A program made the position numbers and the translations under genes. DNA of 37,208 nucleotides from the NCBI GenBank assembly GCA_023248855.1, contig JAHFDS010000021.1, forward strand, positions 1 to 37,208, written 5' to 3'. Below the pieces are notes generated by a model. That model did no database searches. It was not told the DNA's origin and saw only the letters and a program-made list of their open reading frames with translations. Numbering within the stretch: the stretch's first letter is position 1; each line of letters begins with the position of its first letter. This DNA comes from Myxococcales bacterium (GTDB lineage Bacteria > Myxococcota_A > Polyangia > JAHFDS01). Shown here piece after piece: positions 10,049 to 16,892 of this stretch.

Positions 10049-10061
10049 GGTCGGCGCATCA

Positions 10062-10077
10062 AGCAACCCCCGTGCCC
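10062..10077 (-). promoter_or_regulatory. sigma-54-like -24/-12 element
   Basis: Minus strand GGGCACG-N4-TTGCT: one mismatch (first base) to the TGGCACG-N4-TTGCW consensus, with correct spacing of the GG and GC dinucleotides. Predicted start about 10051, three bases before the ATG at 10048. It shares 13 of 15 bases with the element before the divergent gene. Confidence 0.4.
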
Positions 10078-10171
10078 ATTGCCCCACATGTAGGCCCTGT
10101 GCGCAGGCCGACTGCAATTGGATCTGAGAAGGGGCTGGCGCGCACGGATCCAGCCGGTTGTGCAGGCACGG

Positions 10172-10205
10172 AAAAACGCGCGCGGGGGACTCGAGACCCC
10201 CGCGC
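10172..10205 (-). terminator. terminator-like hairpin with T5 tract
   Basis: Nine-base perfect stem (GCGCGGGGG at 10180-10188 with CCCCCGCGC at 10197-10205) and an 8-base loop containing CTCGAG. On the minus strand the stem is followed by GTTTTTC. It lies about 125 bases upstream of the 10048 start and not behind any leftward gene, so it could be an attenuator or the 3' end of a short RNA. Confidence 0.45.
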
Positions 10206-10352
10206 TGGCGCCCACACTGGCCATGTGGAAAGTTTCTCAGGGCGGCCGCGGCCAGAAGCCCTGGGGCAAGGCGTAGCCAGTAGGCCCGAGCGCACCCGGG
10301 GTCAGATCACCCCGGCCACAGCTCAAACGCTCGAGATCGCTGACGCGCGGCG

Positions 10353-10368
10353 CGGCACATGGGTTGCT
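10353..10368 (+). promoter_or_regulatory. sigma-54-like -24/-12 element
   Basis: CGGCACA-N4-TTGCT, two mismatches to TGGCACG-N4-TTGCW but exact TTGCT and exact GG/GC spacing. Predicted start about 10379, two bases before the ATG at 10381. Confidence 0.4.
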
Positions 10369-10380
10369 CCAGGTAACTGG

Positions 10381-11889
10381 ATGGCTCTGCCGACGCTCCG
10401 GGGAATCGTCATTGGCTGCGGGCTGCTGCTCCTGCCCTGCGCGTGCGAGGTGACCGAGCCCGCGCCCCCCGGTCAGGGCGCGGGCGGTGCGGCCGGGCCT
10501 TCGGCCGGAGGCTCCGGGCAAGGCATGCCGGGCGCGGGCGGCCCGGCGGATCCAGGCACGTCCACCGTGCCCACGGATCCGGGCTACTGCCACGGCGACG
10601 TGCCGTGCGCGCCCACCGCGATCGCGCGCCCGAGCGCCGGATGCATGGGCGCCATGCCGACCTACAGCGCGGGCTCGCCCTTCGTGGTGAGCACGGCGCC
10701 GCACGTCAACGGCTACGCGGAGGCGGCGCTGACGCTGCCTGAGGTCGGCCAGACCGTGCGGGACCCCGACTTCGGCACCTGCCTGACCCGCGCCACCCCG
10801 CGTGGCTGGATGAACGGCTACTCGCGGTTCTCCGCGTTCAACGCGGACGCCACGCGGCTGCTCGTGCGCAAGGACGGAGGCGACTGGTACGTGCTCGACA
10901 CGAGCCGCCTCGGCGAGCCCACGCAGGCCATCGTGACGGGAGGCGACGCCGCGGCGGCGCGCTGGCACGGCCGCGACCCCGACGTCCTCTTCTACCTCAG
11001 CGACAGCAAGCTGATCCGCTTCGACGTCCGTTCGCGCCAGCCGCGGACGGCGTTCGATCCGGCGACGCTCCCGGAGCTCGCGGGCTGCTCTCTTTCGGCC
11101 GTGACCTTGGGCGGAGACGAGGGCGAGTCCAGCGCGGGCAGCCGCTACTGGGGTTTCCATGTCGAGACGTCCGGCGCGTGCCACGGCAGTCGCTTTCACC
11201 TCGTGACGACGGACCTGCAGGCGGGCCAGTCGTGGGTGCACCACATGCCCGCGGTGAGCGAGCTGCCCAACAACTCCGCGATCAGCCCGACCGGGAAGTA
11301 CCTCATCGTCAACTTCCAGGAAGACCGCTCGTGCGGCGACCGCAAGGCCACGATGGCGAACCCGTGCGGCGTCATGGCCTATTCGCTGCACCTCGATCAG
11401 GCGAAGATGCTGGCGCCGGTGGCGGGCCACCACGACGAAGCGCTCGGCAAGAACGGGCACGACTTCGTCGTCGTCAAGTCCGACGTCAGTGACTTCATCG
11501 AGGCCATCGACGTCGAGACCCTGGAGGTCATCCAGATCGCAGCCATGAACCCCGATGGCGTCGCCGATTACGAGTATCACGTCAGCGGGAACAGCTGGGC
11601 CACGCCCGGCTGGGTCATCCTGTCGGAGGACTCGCACAACCCGAGCGGGCACTACCTGAATCGTCAGATCGTCGCGGTGGAGATCGCACCGGTCGAGCGA
11701 GCACGCGTCATCCACCTCGCGCATCACCGGACGCGCTCGACCAACTACTGGACCCAGGAGTGCCACGCCAGCGTCAGCCTCGACGGCACCCGCGTCGCCT
11801 TCCACTCCAACTGGTACGGCGGCGAGGAGGAGGGCGACAACATCCTCTTCTACCTCGAGCTGCCGCCCGGCCTCCTCGCTCAGCCCTAG
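10381..11889 (+). CDS. secreted beta-propeller-like protein
   Basis: 502 residues. Start ATG at 10381 gives a signal peptide (LRGIVIGCGLLLLPCAC) that may be a lipoprotein signal, though the lipobox is weak. A Gly/Pro/Ala-rich linker (about 25-65) leads to the mature domain. Repeated blade-like phrases occur: FSAFNADATRLLVRKDGGDWYVLD, DVLFYLSDSKLIRFDVRSRQ, NNSAISPTGKYLIVNFQED, and HASVSLDGTRVAFHSNWYG. The aspartate/serine-glycine turn before a strand is typical of TolB- or oligogalacturonate-lyase-type seven-bladed propellers, and the last blade with H.SVSLDGTRVAFHS is particularly like the latter. I infer a seven-bladed propeller at the surface; enzymatic activity is not established. The upstream frame continues to 9613 but is antisense to the neighbouring gene and was left out. 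Confidence 0.75.
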   Translation: MALPTLRGIVIGCGLLLLPCACEVTEPAPPGQGAGGAAGPSAGGSGQGMPGAGGPADPGTSTVPTDPGYCHGDVPCAPTAIARPSAGCMGAMPTYSAGSPFVVSTAPHVNGYAEAALTLPEVGQTVRDPDFGTCLTRATPRGWMNGYSRFSAFNADATRLLVRKDGGDWYVLDTSRLGEPTQAIVTGGDAAAARWHGRDPDVLFYLSDSKLIRFDVRSRQPRTAFDPATLPELAGCSLSAVTLGGDEGESSAGSRYWGFHVETSGACHGSRFHLVTTDLQAGQSWVHHMPAVSELPNNSAISPTGKYLIVNFQEDRSCGDRKATMANPCGVMAYSLHLDQAKMLAPVAGHHDEALGKNGHDFVVVKSDVSDFIEAIDVETLEVIQIAAMNPDGVADYEYHVSGNSWATPGWVILSEDSHNPSGHYLNRQIVAVEIAPVERARVIHLAHHRTRSTNYWTQECHASVSLDGTRVAFHSNWYGGEEEGDNILFYLELPPGLLAQP

Positions 11890-11942
11890 CGCTCGAATTC
11901 CCAACTTCCGATTGTCGATTTCCCAGGGTCTGCCATGCTGGG

Positions 11943-11948
11943 TATCGT
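11943..11948 (+). promoter_or_regulatory. candidate -10 (TATCGT)
   Basis: TATCGT ten bases before the GTG at 11959, predicting a leader of about four bases. The 69-base gap 11890-11958 is locally less GC-rich, as expected for a promoter. Confidence 0.3.
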
Positions 11949-11958
11949 GGTGTCTTAG

Positions 11959-12771
11959 GTGTCCGAAGCGATCGAGTCTCGCGAGCTGGCGAACGACCTC
12001 CGCGAACAGGCCAACGCCACCCGCGAGCAGCTCAACCAGGCGCGCGAGCGGGACAACCAGCTGCGAGAGCTGTCCCTCACGATGGCCGCCTACGACATGC
12101 GGCTGCCCATCAGCGCGATCGGGCGCGCCATCGCCAGGACCGCCGAGGGAGCGGCGCTGGACTCCGATGGCATCGCCACGCTGGCGCGATCTTCTCAGCG
12201 CCTCGAGCACATGATCGCGCAGCTGCTCGACTTCGCGGGCCTGCGCGCCGGCAACGCCATGTTCTTCGGCCGCGTCGAGGCAGACCTGGCCCAGCTGTGC
12301 ACCGATGTGATGGGAGACGTCACGCTCAGCCACCCGCGCTGCAAGGTCTCGTTCGAGGTCCGCGGCAACACCCGCGGGCGCTGGCATCCTTACCTCATCG
12401 GTCGCGTGGTCTCGAACCTGCTCGACAACGCCGTCCGGCACGGCTCCGACGCCAACGCCGACCTCGTGCTGTCGGACGCCGGCTCCGCGGTCATCCTCGA
12501 GGTCTCGAGCGCCGGGCCGGTCCCCGAGCGCGTGCTGCCGCATCTGTTCGAGCCGTTCCGGCGCGGGCCCGGGGCGGATGCGGTCGAGCGCGGCGGCCTG
12601 GGCCTCGGCCTCTACATCAGCAAGCAGATCGTGCTCGCGCACGGAGGCTCGATCCGTGTCGAGACAGACCAGCCGACGAAGACCACCTTCGTCGTCGAGC
12701 TCCCCCGGGTCAGCAACTCGGACCTGACCGCCGCGGGTGGTGCCGGCGCCACGAGGATGGGCACCCAATGA
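11959..12771 (+). CDS. histidine-kinase-like protein lacking the phosphoacceptor His
   Basis: 270 residues, soluble, with no membrane helix and no input domain. Residues about 3-40 form a charged coiled coil; 41-105 align with the HisKA dimerisation region; 110-255 form a HATPase_c fold with N-box NLLDNAVRH (Asn157), LPHLFEPFRRG and a full G2 box GLGLGLYISKQIVLAHGG (about 213-230). The H-box reads AAYDMRLPISAI: Tyr45 (TAC at 12091-12093) stands where the autophosphorylated His belongs. The G1 loop reads VSSAGPVPE instead of a DxGxG form, similar to the N/S-type loops of phytochrome-like kinases. The start GTG follows an in-frame TAG directly, which fixes it. The last bases overlap the next gene (ATGA). 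It may bind ATP but probably cannot autophosphorylate in the usual way. Confidence 0.85.
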   Translation: MSEAIESRELANDLREQANATREQLNQARERDNQLRELSLTMAAYDMRLPISAIGRAIARTAEGAALDSDGIATLARSSQRLEHMIAQLLDFAGLRAGNAMFFGRVEADLAQLCTDVMGDVTLSHPRCKVSFEVRGNTRGRWHPYLIGRVVSNLLDNAVRHGSDANADLVLSDAGSAVILEVSSAGPVPERVLPHLFEPFRRGPGADAVERGGLGLGLYISKQIVLAHGGSIRVETDQPTKTTFVVELPRVSNSDLTAAGGAGATRMGTQ

Positions 12772-12968
12772 ACCAGGTCTGCTCGCTGTGCGATCAATCG
12801 ATCGAGCGGGGCTCGAAGCACAACCTGCCCAAGGACGAGGCCCGGCGCAAGCGGCAGAGCTGCCCCTATTGCAGGGAGGTCGGGGTCCCGACCTGCCTGC
12901 AGGTGGAGGGCACACACTCGTTCCTGTGCGGTCGCTGCCGGGCGCGCTGGACGACGAAACCCGATTGA
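12768..12968 (+). CDS. small zinc-ribbon-like protein
   Basis: 66 residues. ATG overlaps the stop of the kinase-like gene (ATGA at 12768-12771). It has three CxxC pairs (C5/C8, C32/C35, C54/C57) plus C43 and His residues at 18 and 50, enough for two zinc sites. A basic stretch (DEARRKRQ) and the Arg-rich end (CGRCRARW) would suit nucleic-acid or protein binding. No family recognised. Coupled translation ties it to the His-less kinase-like protein. Confidence 0.7.
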   Translation: MNQVCSLCDQSIERGSKHNLPKDEARRKRQSCPYCREVGVPTCLQVEGTHSFLCGRCRARWTTKPD

Positions 12969-12980
12969 TCGAGGTGAGCC

Positions 12981-13250
12981 ATGGCGAGCAAGTCGATCAA
13001 GCAGAGCCCGCGCTGGTTGCGCGCCTGGACCACACGGAAGATCGGAGTGGGCACCCGTGTCGTGCTGCTTCGCGGCATGGAGGACCCCCATCCGGCGGGC
13101 GTCGTCACCGAGATCCGGATCATGCCCCACCTCAAGCGATTCGTGATTCTCGTAGACGGCGGCACGACCCGTTACGCGTCCGAGAACGACGTGGCCCTCG
13201 AGGGCGATCCGACGCTGGCGCCGCTTGGCCCCAGCATGCACGTCGATTAG
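12981..13250 (+). CDS. 89-residue unknown protein, third gene of kinase-like operon
   Basis: The ATG at 12981 has GAGGTGAG just upstream, 12 bases after the zinc-ribbon stop. A basic N-terminus (KSIKQSPRWLRAWTTRK) precedes a small all-beta-looking domain with glycine turns (VGTRVVLLRGMEDPHPAGVVTEIRI...RFVILVDGGTTRYASENDVALEG), reminiscent of small SH3-like barrels such as KOW domains, though I cannot assign it. Its TAG stop overlaps the TAA stop of the convergent exonuclease gene (shared TTAG at 13247-13250). Confidence 0.65.
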   Translation: MASKSIKQSPRWLRAWTTRKIGVGTRVVLLRGMEDPHPAGVVTEIRIMPHLKRFVILVDGGTTRYASENDVALEGDPTLAPLGPSMHVD

Positions 13251-14008
13251 GGCCTCGCCGGTACGGGAAAGCCGATCTGCGCAGGCATCTCGGCGGCCAC
13301 CATTTGCGCCAATGACGCCAGGTTCACGACGTCCTCGCGCGTGTAGGCGAGCAGCGTGTCCAGCGCCGACGCGTCGCCCTGCACGTGCTCGTGCCAGAGC
13401 CGCACGGCATCGAAGCCGCTCAGCTCGGCGAGGTGCCCGGGGCGGCGGATCCCGGCGCGGCGCTCGATCTCCTTGAGGCCGCCGCGGTAGCCGAGGCGCG
13501 CCAGCGGATAGCGCAGGTCGAGGTGCGCGCGCGGTGCGAAATCGGGGAAGGTCGCCTGCAGGAACGGCAGGTCGAAGGTCGCGCCGTTGTACGAGACCAG
13601 GAGCGCATGACGCGCCGCCGCGCTGGGGAACTCGTCGAGGTTCTGCCCTCGCACGAAGGCCTGGAAGTGCCGGCCGTCGAACAGGCCCACCACCGTGACG
13701 ACGTCCACCCCCGGGGACAGGCCCGTGGTCTCGATGTCGAAGTACGCGGCGCGTGACGCGAAGGGCCCGTGCAGGCGCCAGAGCTCGGATGGGGGCAGCC
13801 GCTCACCGAAGAACTCGATCTGGCCGGTGTCGAGCGCCGCCTGCGAGGCCTTGACCATCTCCGTGAGACGCGCCATCCGGCTGCCGCGCAGCCGACCGCG
13901 GCGCGCGAGGGCGAGGAAAGACTCCCAGTCGTGGGCCCCCGAGCGCCACAGCCGCCGCTCGGTGGAAGGTCCGACGCCCTGGCCATGGATGAACGAGCTC
14001 GAGAGCAC
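13247..14008 (-). CDS. RNase H-like DEDD 3'-5' exonuclease domain protein
   Basis: 253 residues. About 85 N-terminal residues are helical and basic. The rest is the RNase_H_2 / YprB-type domain: ExoI motif YFDIETTGLSPG (about residue 88-99), middle motif LLVSYNGATFDLPFL, then HLDLRYPL, and ExoIII YTREDVVNLASL near the end. These supply the DEDD acidic residues that bind two metal ions. Stand-alone proteins of this kind are thought to act on structured or hybrid nucleic acid; the actual substrate here is unknown. The GTG start (14006-14008) lacks a ribosome-binding site but has CAGGAT exactly six bases upstream. It meets the 12981 gene tail to tail. Confidence 0.85.
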   Translation of the reverse strand: MLSSSFIHGQGVGPSTERRLWRSGAHDWESFLALARRGRLRGSRMARLTEMVKASQAALDTGQIEFFGERLPPSELWRLHGPFASRAAYFDIETTGLSPGVDVVTVVGLFDGRHFQAFVRGQNLDEFPSAAARHALLVSYNGATFDLPFLQATFPDFAPRAHLDLRYPLARLGYRGGLKEIERRAGIRRPGHLAELSGFDAVRLWHEHVQGDASALDTLLAYTREDVVNLASLAQMVAAEMPAQIGFPVPARP

Positions 14009-14014
14009 CCCGCC

Positions 14015-14020
14015 ATCCTG
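14015..14020 (-). promoter_or_regulatory. candidate leaderless -10 variant (CAGGAT)
   Basis: CAGGAT six bases before the GTG of the exonuclease gene, the same geometry as the T-A-N3-T leaderless sites but with C as first base. Confidence 0.3.
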
Positions 14021-14083
14021 GGGGATGCCTATGACAGCCCTCCGGGCACGGTCACGGAAGGCGCGACCGGCCGGGGCCGTCCG

Positions 14084-15301
14084 TCAGCGCTTCTTGCCGC
14101 CCTTCTTGCCGCCGCCGCCCTTCTTGCCGCCCTTGCCGCCCTTGATGAAGCCGGCCGCCTCCAGGCGCGCCTTCTCCTCGAGCAGCCCCTCGCCCGGCGG
14201 GCACGCGCCGCGTTTCTCCTCCACGGTCGCCGTGGCGCCGCTCACGACCCACACCATCTCCGGTTGCACGAAGCGCCGGCGAAAACCACCGCCGCCGATC
14301 TGCATGAGCGCCAGCACGGGCGCTCCCACGGTGGGCCCGGCGTCGCCGCCCTTCTTCTTGCCCTTCTTGCCCTCGGCCGCCTTCATCGGCGGCACCTTGG
14401 CATTCGCGAGCGGTACGCTCACGAGGTCGCCGCGTTGCAGGGGATCCGACTTCTGCAAGAGCAGCGTGATGCGGTTCGACACATCCGGGGGCGTCTCGCA
14501 GTCCACCGACACCGGAAACCCCGGCAGATCGGCCGCGGCCGTCTTCTCCGACGCCACCCACCGCGCGTCCTTGACCACGCAGTAGAACTTCTCGGGCACG
14601 CCGCCCTTGGCCTCGAGGCGGCGCATGAGCTCAGGCTTTCCTGCCACCGTGGTGCCCGAGTACAGGTTCTTCGGCGTGCTGTCGCCCCCCTTCTTGCCCC
14701 TGCCCTTGGCCTTCGGCCCCACGCGCTCCTCGAAGTCGTAATCGATGCGCAGGTGGTTGTTGCGCTCGTACTGGACGAAGAAGTCGGTCCTCTGCTTCCA
14801 GGTCGCGTACTCGCGCAGAAGGCCCCCGACGACGACGTTCATCGCCGGATCGAGCGACGCCATCTGCTGGGTCACGCACGACTTCGTGAGCGCCTCGGGT
14901 TTCGGCTCGTAGCCGCGGAAATCACGCAGCAGCTCGGGCCAGTCGACCGTCCAGCGCGCCGACTCGAGCGCCTTCTTCTTCGCGCCCTCGAAGTTCTGCA
15001 GGTCCTCCTCGGCCGTCTGCTCCGCCGGCGGCTCGCGCCCCTCGATGATCGCGACATAGCGCGGCACCTTGTTGCGGATGCAGTGCTCGCGACGCGAGTC
15101 GAAGCGATTGACCAGGCCCTTGAGGTCCAGGCAGCGGATGACCTCGTCGAGCGCCGCCTGGGCCTTGGCCGAGCTGGCGTGCGAGGCCTCCTTGCCGCCA
15201 GCAGGGGCCGCAGCGCCGGGCTTTTGCGCATCCGACTTGTTGCAGGCCATTCCGAAAAGGCCGCTTGCCGCGACCAGGCACAACGAGACACGCATCGACA
15301 T
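14084..15301 (-). CDS. lipoprotein with Lys/Gly tail, unknown function
   Basis: 405 residues. ATG with GGGGGAG upstream; a second ATG lies two codons on. The signal peptide ends with a lipobox-like GMAC and the mature N-terminus is NKSDAQ. A helical charged region follows (about 45-150), then a mixed domain with paired Cys residues (EHCIRN, KSCVTQ, FYCVVKD, VDCETPP, GACPPGE). Lys/Gly-rich tracts interrupt it (KAKGRGKKGGDS, AEGKKGKKKGG) and the protein ends GKGGKKGGGGKKGGKKR. Such low-complexity basic tails could bind DNA, RNA or acidic polysaccharide outside the cell; that is inference. No family recognised. TAGGAT at 15329-15334 is a plausible -10 with a 21-base leader. Confidence 0.75.
   Translation of the reverse strand: MSMRVSLCLVAASGLFGMACNKSDAQKPGAAAPAGGKEASHASSAKAQAALDEVIRCLDLKGLVNRFDSRREHCIRNKVPRYVAIIEGREPPAEQTAEEDLQNFEGAKKKALESARWTVDWPELLRDFRGYEPKPEALTKSCVTQQMASLDPAMNVVVGGLLREYATWKQRTDFFVQYERNNHLRIDYDFEERVGPKAKGRGKKGGDSTPKNLYSGTTVAGKPELMRRLEAKGGVPEKFYCVVKDARWVASEKTAAADLPGFPVSVDCETPPDVSNRITLLLQKSDPLQRGDLVSVPLANAKVPPMKAAEGKKGKKKGGDAGPTVGAPVLALMQIGGGGFRRRFVQPEMVWVVSGATATVEEKRGACPPGEGLLEEKARLEAAGFIKGGKGGKKGGGGKKGGKKR
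14088..14150 (-). repeat. simple Lys/Gly codon repeat at the lipoprotein C-terminus
   Basis: Repeated AAG-AAG-GGC-GGC type codons (seen as CTTCTTGCCGCC on the plus strand at least three times) encode the basic tail. Prone to slippage. Confidence 0.7.
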
Positions 15302-15328
15302 CGACTCCCCCTTCGCGATTGGAGCGCC

Positions 15329-15334
15329 ATCCTA
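15329..15334 (-). promoter_or_regulatory. candidate -10 (TAGGAT) of the Lys/Gly-tail lipoprotein
   Basis: Predicts a start near 15322 and a 21-base leader containing the GGGGGAG ribosome-binding site. Confidence 0.3.
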
Positions 15335-15340
15335 GCAGCG

Positions 15341-15378
15341 AACCTCGCGCTCGACCGCTCGACCGCTCAGCCGCTCGC
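15341..15378. repeat. degenerate CGCTCGACC tandem repeat
   Basis: About four copies of an 8-9-base unit (CGCTCGACC, CGCTCGACC, CGCTCAGC, CGCTCGCG) between divergent genes. Short and imperfect; may be chance. Confidence 0.4.
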
Positions 15379-15469
15379 GCGATTTGCCTGACCACTGGCT
15401 GCTCCGCCTGCCACTCGCAGCATCGATGACATCTTCGGACCAGTGGGCTGCATTGCTCAATTTTTTCCA

Positions 15470-15475
15470 TATTCT
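15470..15475 (+). promoter_or_regulatory. candidate -10 (TATTCT)
   Basis: TATTCT within the only clearly AT-rich patch of this intergenic region (15450-15480). It predicts a start near 15482 and a 14-base leader that carries GAGGA before the TTG at 15496. Confidence 0.35.
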
Positions 15476-15495
15476 TGCAACCACGAGGAATTGCT

Positions 15496-16485
15496 TTGGG
15501 GCCGGGACTGGGATCGGACCTTGCTTGCGGAACCGCTGTGCACGAGCGCTCTGACACGCCGGCGGGGGGGCCGCAGGAGCAGAGGACCATCGATGGAGCC
15601 TTCCGGGAGCTCGGGCTCGAGCCCTTCGACCCTGCGCGCTCCGAGCGCCTGCGGAAGGCCACCTCGCCGCAGATGCGGCTGCGCCGCGCCGAGCTGGACG
15701 CGTGGCACCTGCCCACGGAGCAAACCGCGGATCTGGTGGCCGAGGCGCTGGCGGACGGCGCGTCCGAGAGCCAGGTGCAGGCAGCCCTCCGCGTCGTGCT
15801 GTCGCTGCATCGCCAGAATGCTCCGCACGACGCCCGCCGCGCGCTCGCCAGCGTCGGCAGCGCCCTGTGTCGAGGTGGACGCAGCACCCCGCAATCCATG
15901 ACGGTGGCCGCGTTGCTCGATCTCTGCCTCGAGCTCGAAGCCCTGCCGGACCTGCCGCCCGAGCTGCGGATCGCCGCCGCCTGCGCTGCGCTCAGTGGCG
16001 AAGCGGCCACTGCACGCCGCGCGGGGAAGGCCTTCGCCCTCCACGCAGGCCTGCGCACGGCGCGCAGCTGGCAAGCCGTCATGGCCTCGTCTGCGCCCAC
16101 GGTGCGCTCGATGCTGGGCTGGCACCGGCGCCTCCAGCCGAGGGTCGCGCCCAGGATGTGGGGGTACCTGGGCATCTCGATGGTGCTCTTCGGCCTGTCG
16201 CTCGCGGGCGTCGGCGACGACGCACCCCTGCCCGGACGCAGGGACACTCCGACGCTGGATCCGCTCGAGCGCGCGGCCGATCAGGTGGCCCGGCGGTGCG
16301 AGGCCAATCCCCGGCCCGACTACTGCGACGCGGCCGAGCGCCTCGTGCGCTCGGTGCGGGACCACGACTGCCTGCTCATGGAGGCGGATCTGAAGGTCTT
16401 TGCGGCCCAGGCCAGCGCCGGCGCCTCGCCCGAGCCTGCGCTGGTCGACACCTTCGCGCAGATTTGCCGCCGGTGGTGTCGCTAG
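15496..16485 (+). CDS. unknown protein with one central membrane helix
   Basis: 329 residues with the chosen TTG start, which has GAGGA six bases upstream and a plausible -10 before it. An in-frame TTG at 15475 and GTG at 15538 are alternatives without a ribosome-binding site. The N-terminal two thirds are Ala/Leu/Arg-rich helices suggesting a soluble helical repeat domain (AFRELGLEPFDP, EQTADLVAEALADG, ALRVVLSLHRQ). One membrane helix (WGYLGISMVLFGLSLAG, about 220-236) follows, then a short outer domain with five Cys (VARRCEANPRPDYCD, DCLLM, QICRRWC). The N-terminal part is thus probably cytoplasmic. No family recognised. It ends just before the terminator shared with the cold-shock gene. 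Confidence 0.7.
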   Translation: MGPGLGSDLACGTAVHERSDTPAGGPQEQRTIDGAFRELGLEPFDPARSERLRKATSPQMRLRRAELDAWHLPTEQTADLVAEALADGASESQVQAALRVVLSLHRQNAPHDARRALASVGSALCRGGRSTPQSMTVAALLDLCLELEALPDLPPELRIAAACAALSGEAATARRAGKAFALHAGLRTARSWQAVMASSAPTVRSMLGWHRRLQPRVAPRMWGYLGISMVLFGLSLAGVGDDAPLPGRRDTPTLDPLERAADQVARRCEANPRPDYCDAAERLVRSVRDHDCLLMEADLKVFAAQASAGASPEPALVDTFAQICRRWCR

Positions 16486-16496
16486 CGAGGCACACC

Positions 16497-16533
16497 AAAG
16501 AAAAAGGGGCGGCCCTTGCGGAGCCGCCCCTTT
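16497..16533. terminator. strong bidirectional intrinsic terminator
   Basis: An 11-base-pair perfect stem (AAAGGGGCGGC at 16503-16513 with GCCGCCCCTTT at 16523-16533) and 9-base loop. On the minus strand the stem runs into TTTTTCTTT, ending the cold-shock transcript; on the plus strand it follows the 16485 stop with a short T3. Confidence 0.9.
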
Positions 16534-16553
16534 CGGTGATCCAGTCGCCCGGA

Positions 16554-16760
16554 CTACGCGTTGACGCGACGGACGTTCACGGCCTGCAGACCCTTCGGGC
16601 CCTGCATGACGTCGAACTCGACCTTGTCGCCCTCGGTGAGGGAACGAAAGCCGTCCGCCACGATCGCGCTGTGGTGCACGAACACGTCGGGACCATCGCT
16701 CTGCGTGATGAACCCGAAGCCCTTGGCGTCATTGAACCACTTCACACTGCCTTGCTTCAC
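16554..16760 (-). CDS. CspA-family cold-shock protein
   Basis: 68 residues, one OB-fold cold-shock domain. RNP1 is KGFGFIT and RNP2 is VFVHHSAI; the aromatic surface residues W (VKWFN) and F are all present, so it should bind single-stranded RNA and DNA as an RNA chaperone. I chose the GTG at 16758-16760 because AGAGG lies six bases upstream and the length then equals the family norm. A GTG eight codons earlier would place that ribosome-binding site inside the coding region. Followed by a strong intrinsic terminator. A leader of about 97 bases is predicted from a TTGACA upstream, in keeping with long 5' leaders of cold-shock mRNAs. Confidence 0.95.
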   Translation of the reverse strand: MKQGSVKWFNDAKGFGFITQSDGPDVFVHHSAIVADGFRSLTEGDKVEFDVMQGPKGLQAVNVRRVNA

Positions 16761-16863
16761 GACGTACCTCTGACAGATGGCCACGTCGAATGGGCCATCC
16801 TACTGGGGTGCTTACGCTGTATCGGGGAACTATTCCGGGATGCTGCGTATTTCGACTGACGCC

Positions 16864-16892
16864 AGGATGAGGCCAATCGTCGTCGGTGTCAA
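16864..16892 (-). promoter_or_regulatory. candidate promoter of the cold-shock gene
   Basis: A perfect TTGACA (16887-16892) with CATCCT 17 bases downstream. The -35 hexamer overlaps the rnd stop codon. The predicted start near 16857 gives a leader of about 97 bases. The -10 is weak. Confidence 0.4.

Larger units (their letters stand above)
10049..10380. other. 332-base divergent intergenic region
   Basis: No gene seen. It holds two sigma-54-like elements pointing outwards (10062-10077 leftward, 10353-10368 rightward), the terminator-like hairpin at 10172-10205, and a second fold around 10216-10246 (CAGGGC...GCCCTG enclosing the palindrome GGCCGCGGCC). Confidence 0.6.

Noticed and set aside
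10237-12915. Open frame of 892 codons on the minus strand
   Set aside because: Covers the propeller-like and kinase-like genes in antisense; no recognisable domain.
13769-15391. Open frame of 540 codons, plus strand
   Set aside because: Antisense of the exonuclease start and the lipoprotein; His/Arg/Leu-rich without motifs.
15391-15447. CCACTGG / CCAGTGG inverted repeat
   Set aside because: Only seven bases with a 43-base loop; no clear role.
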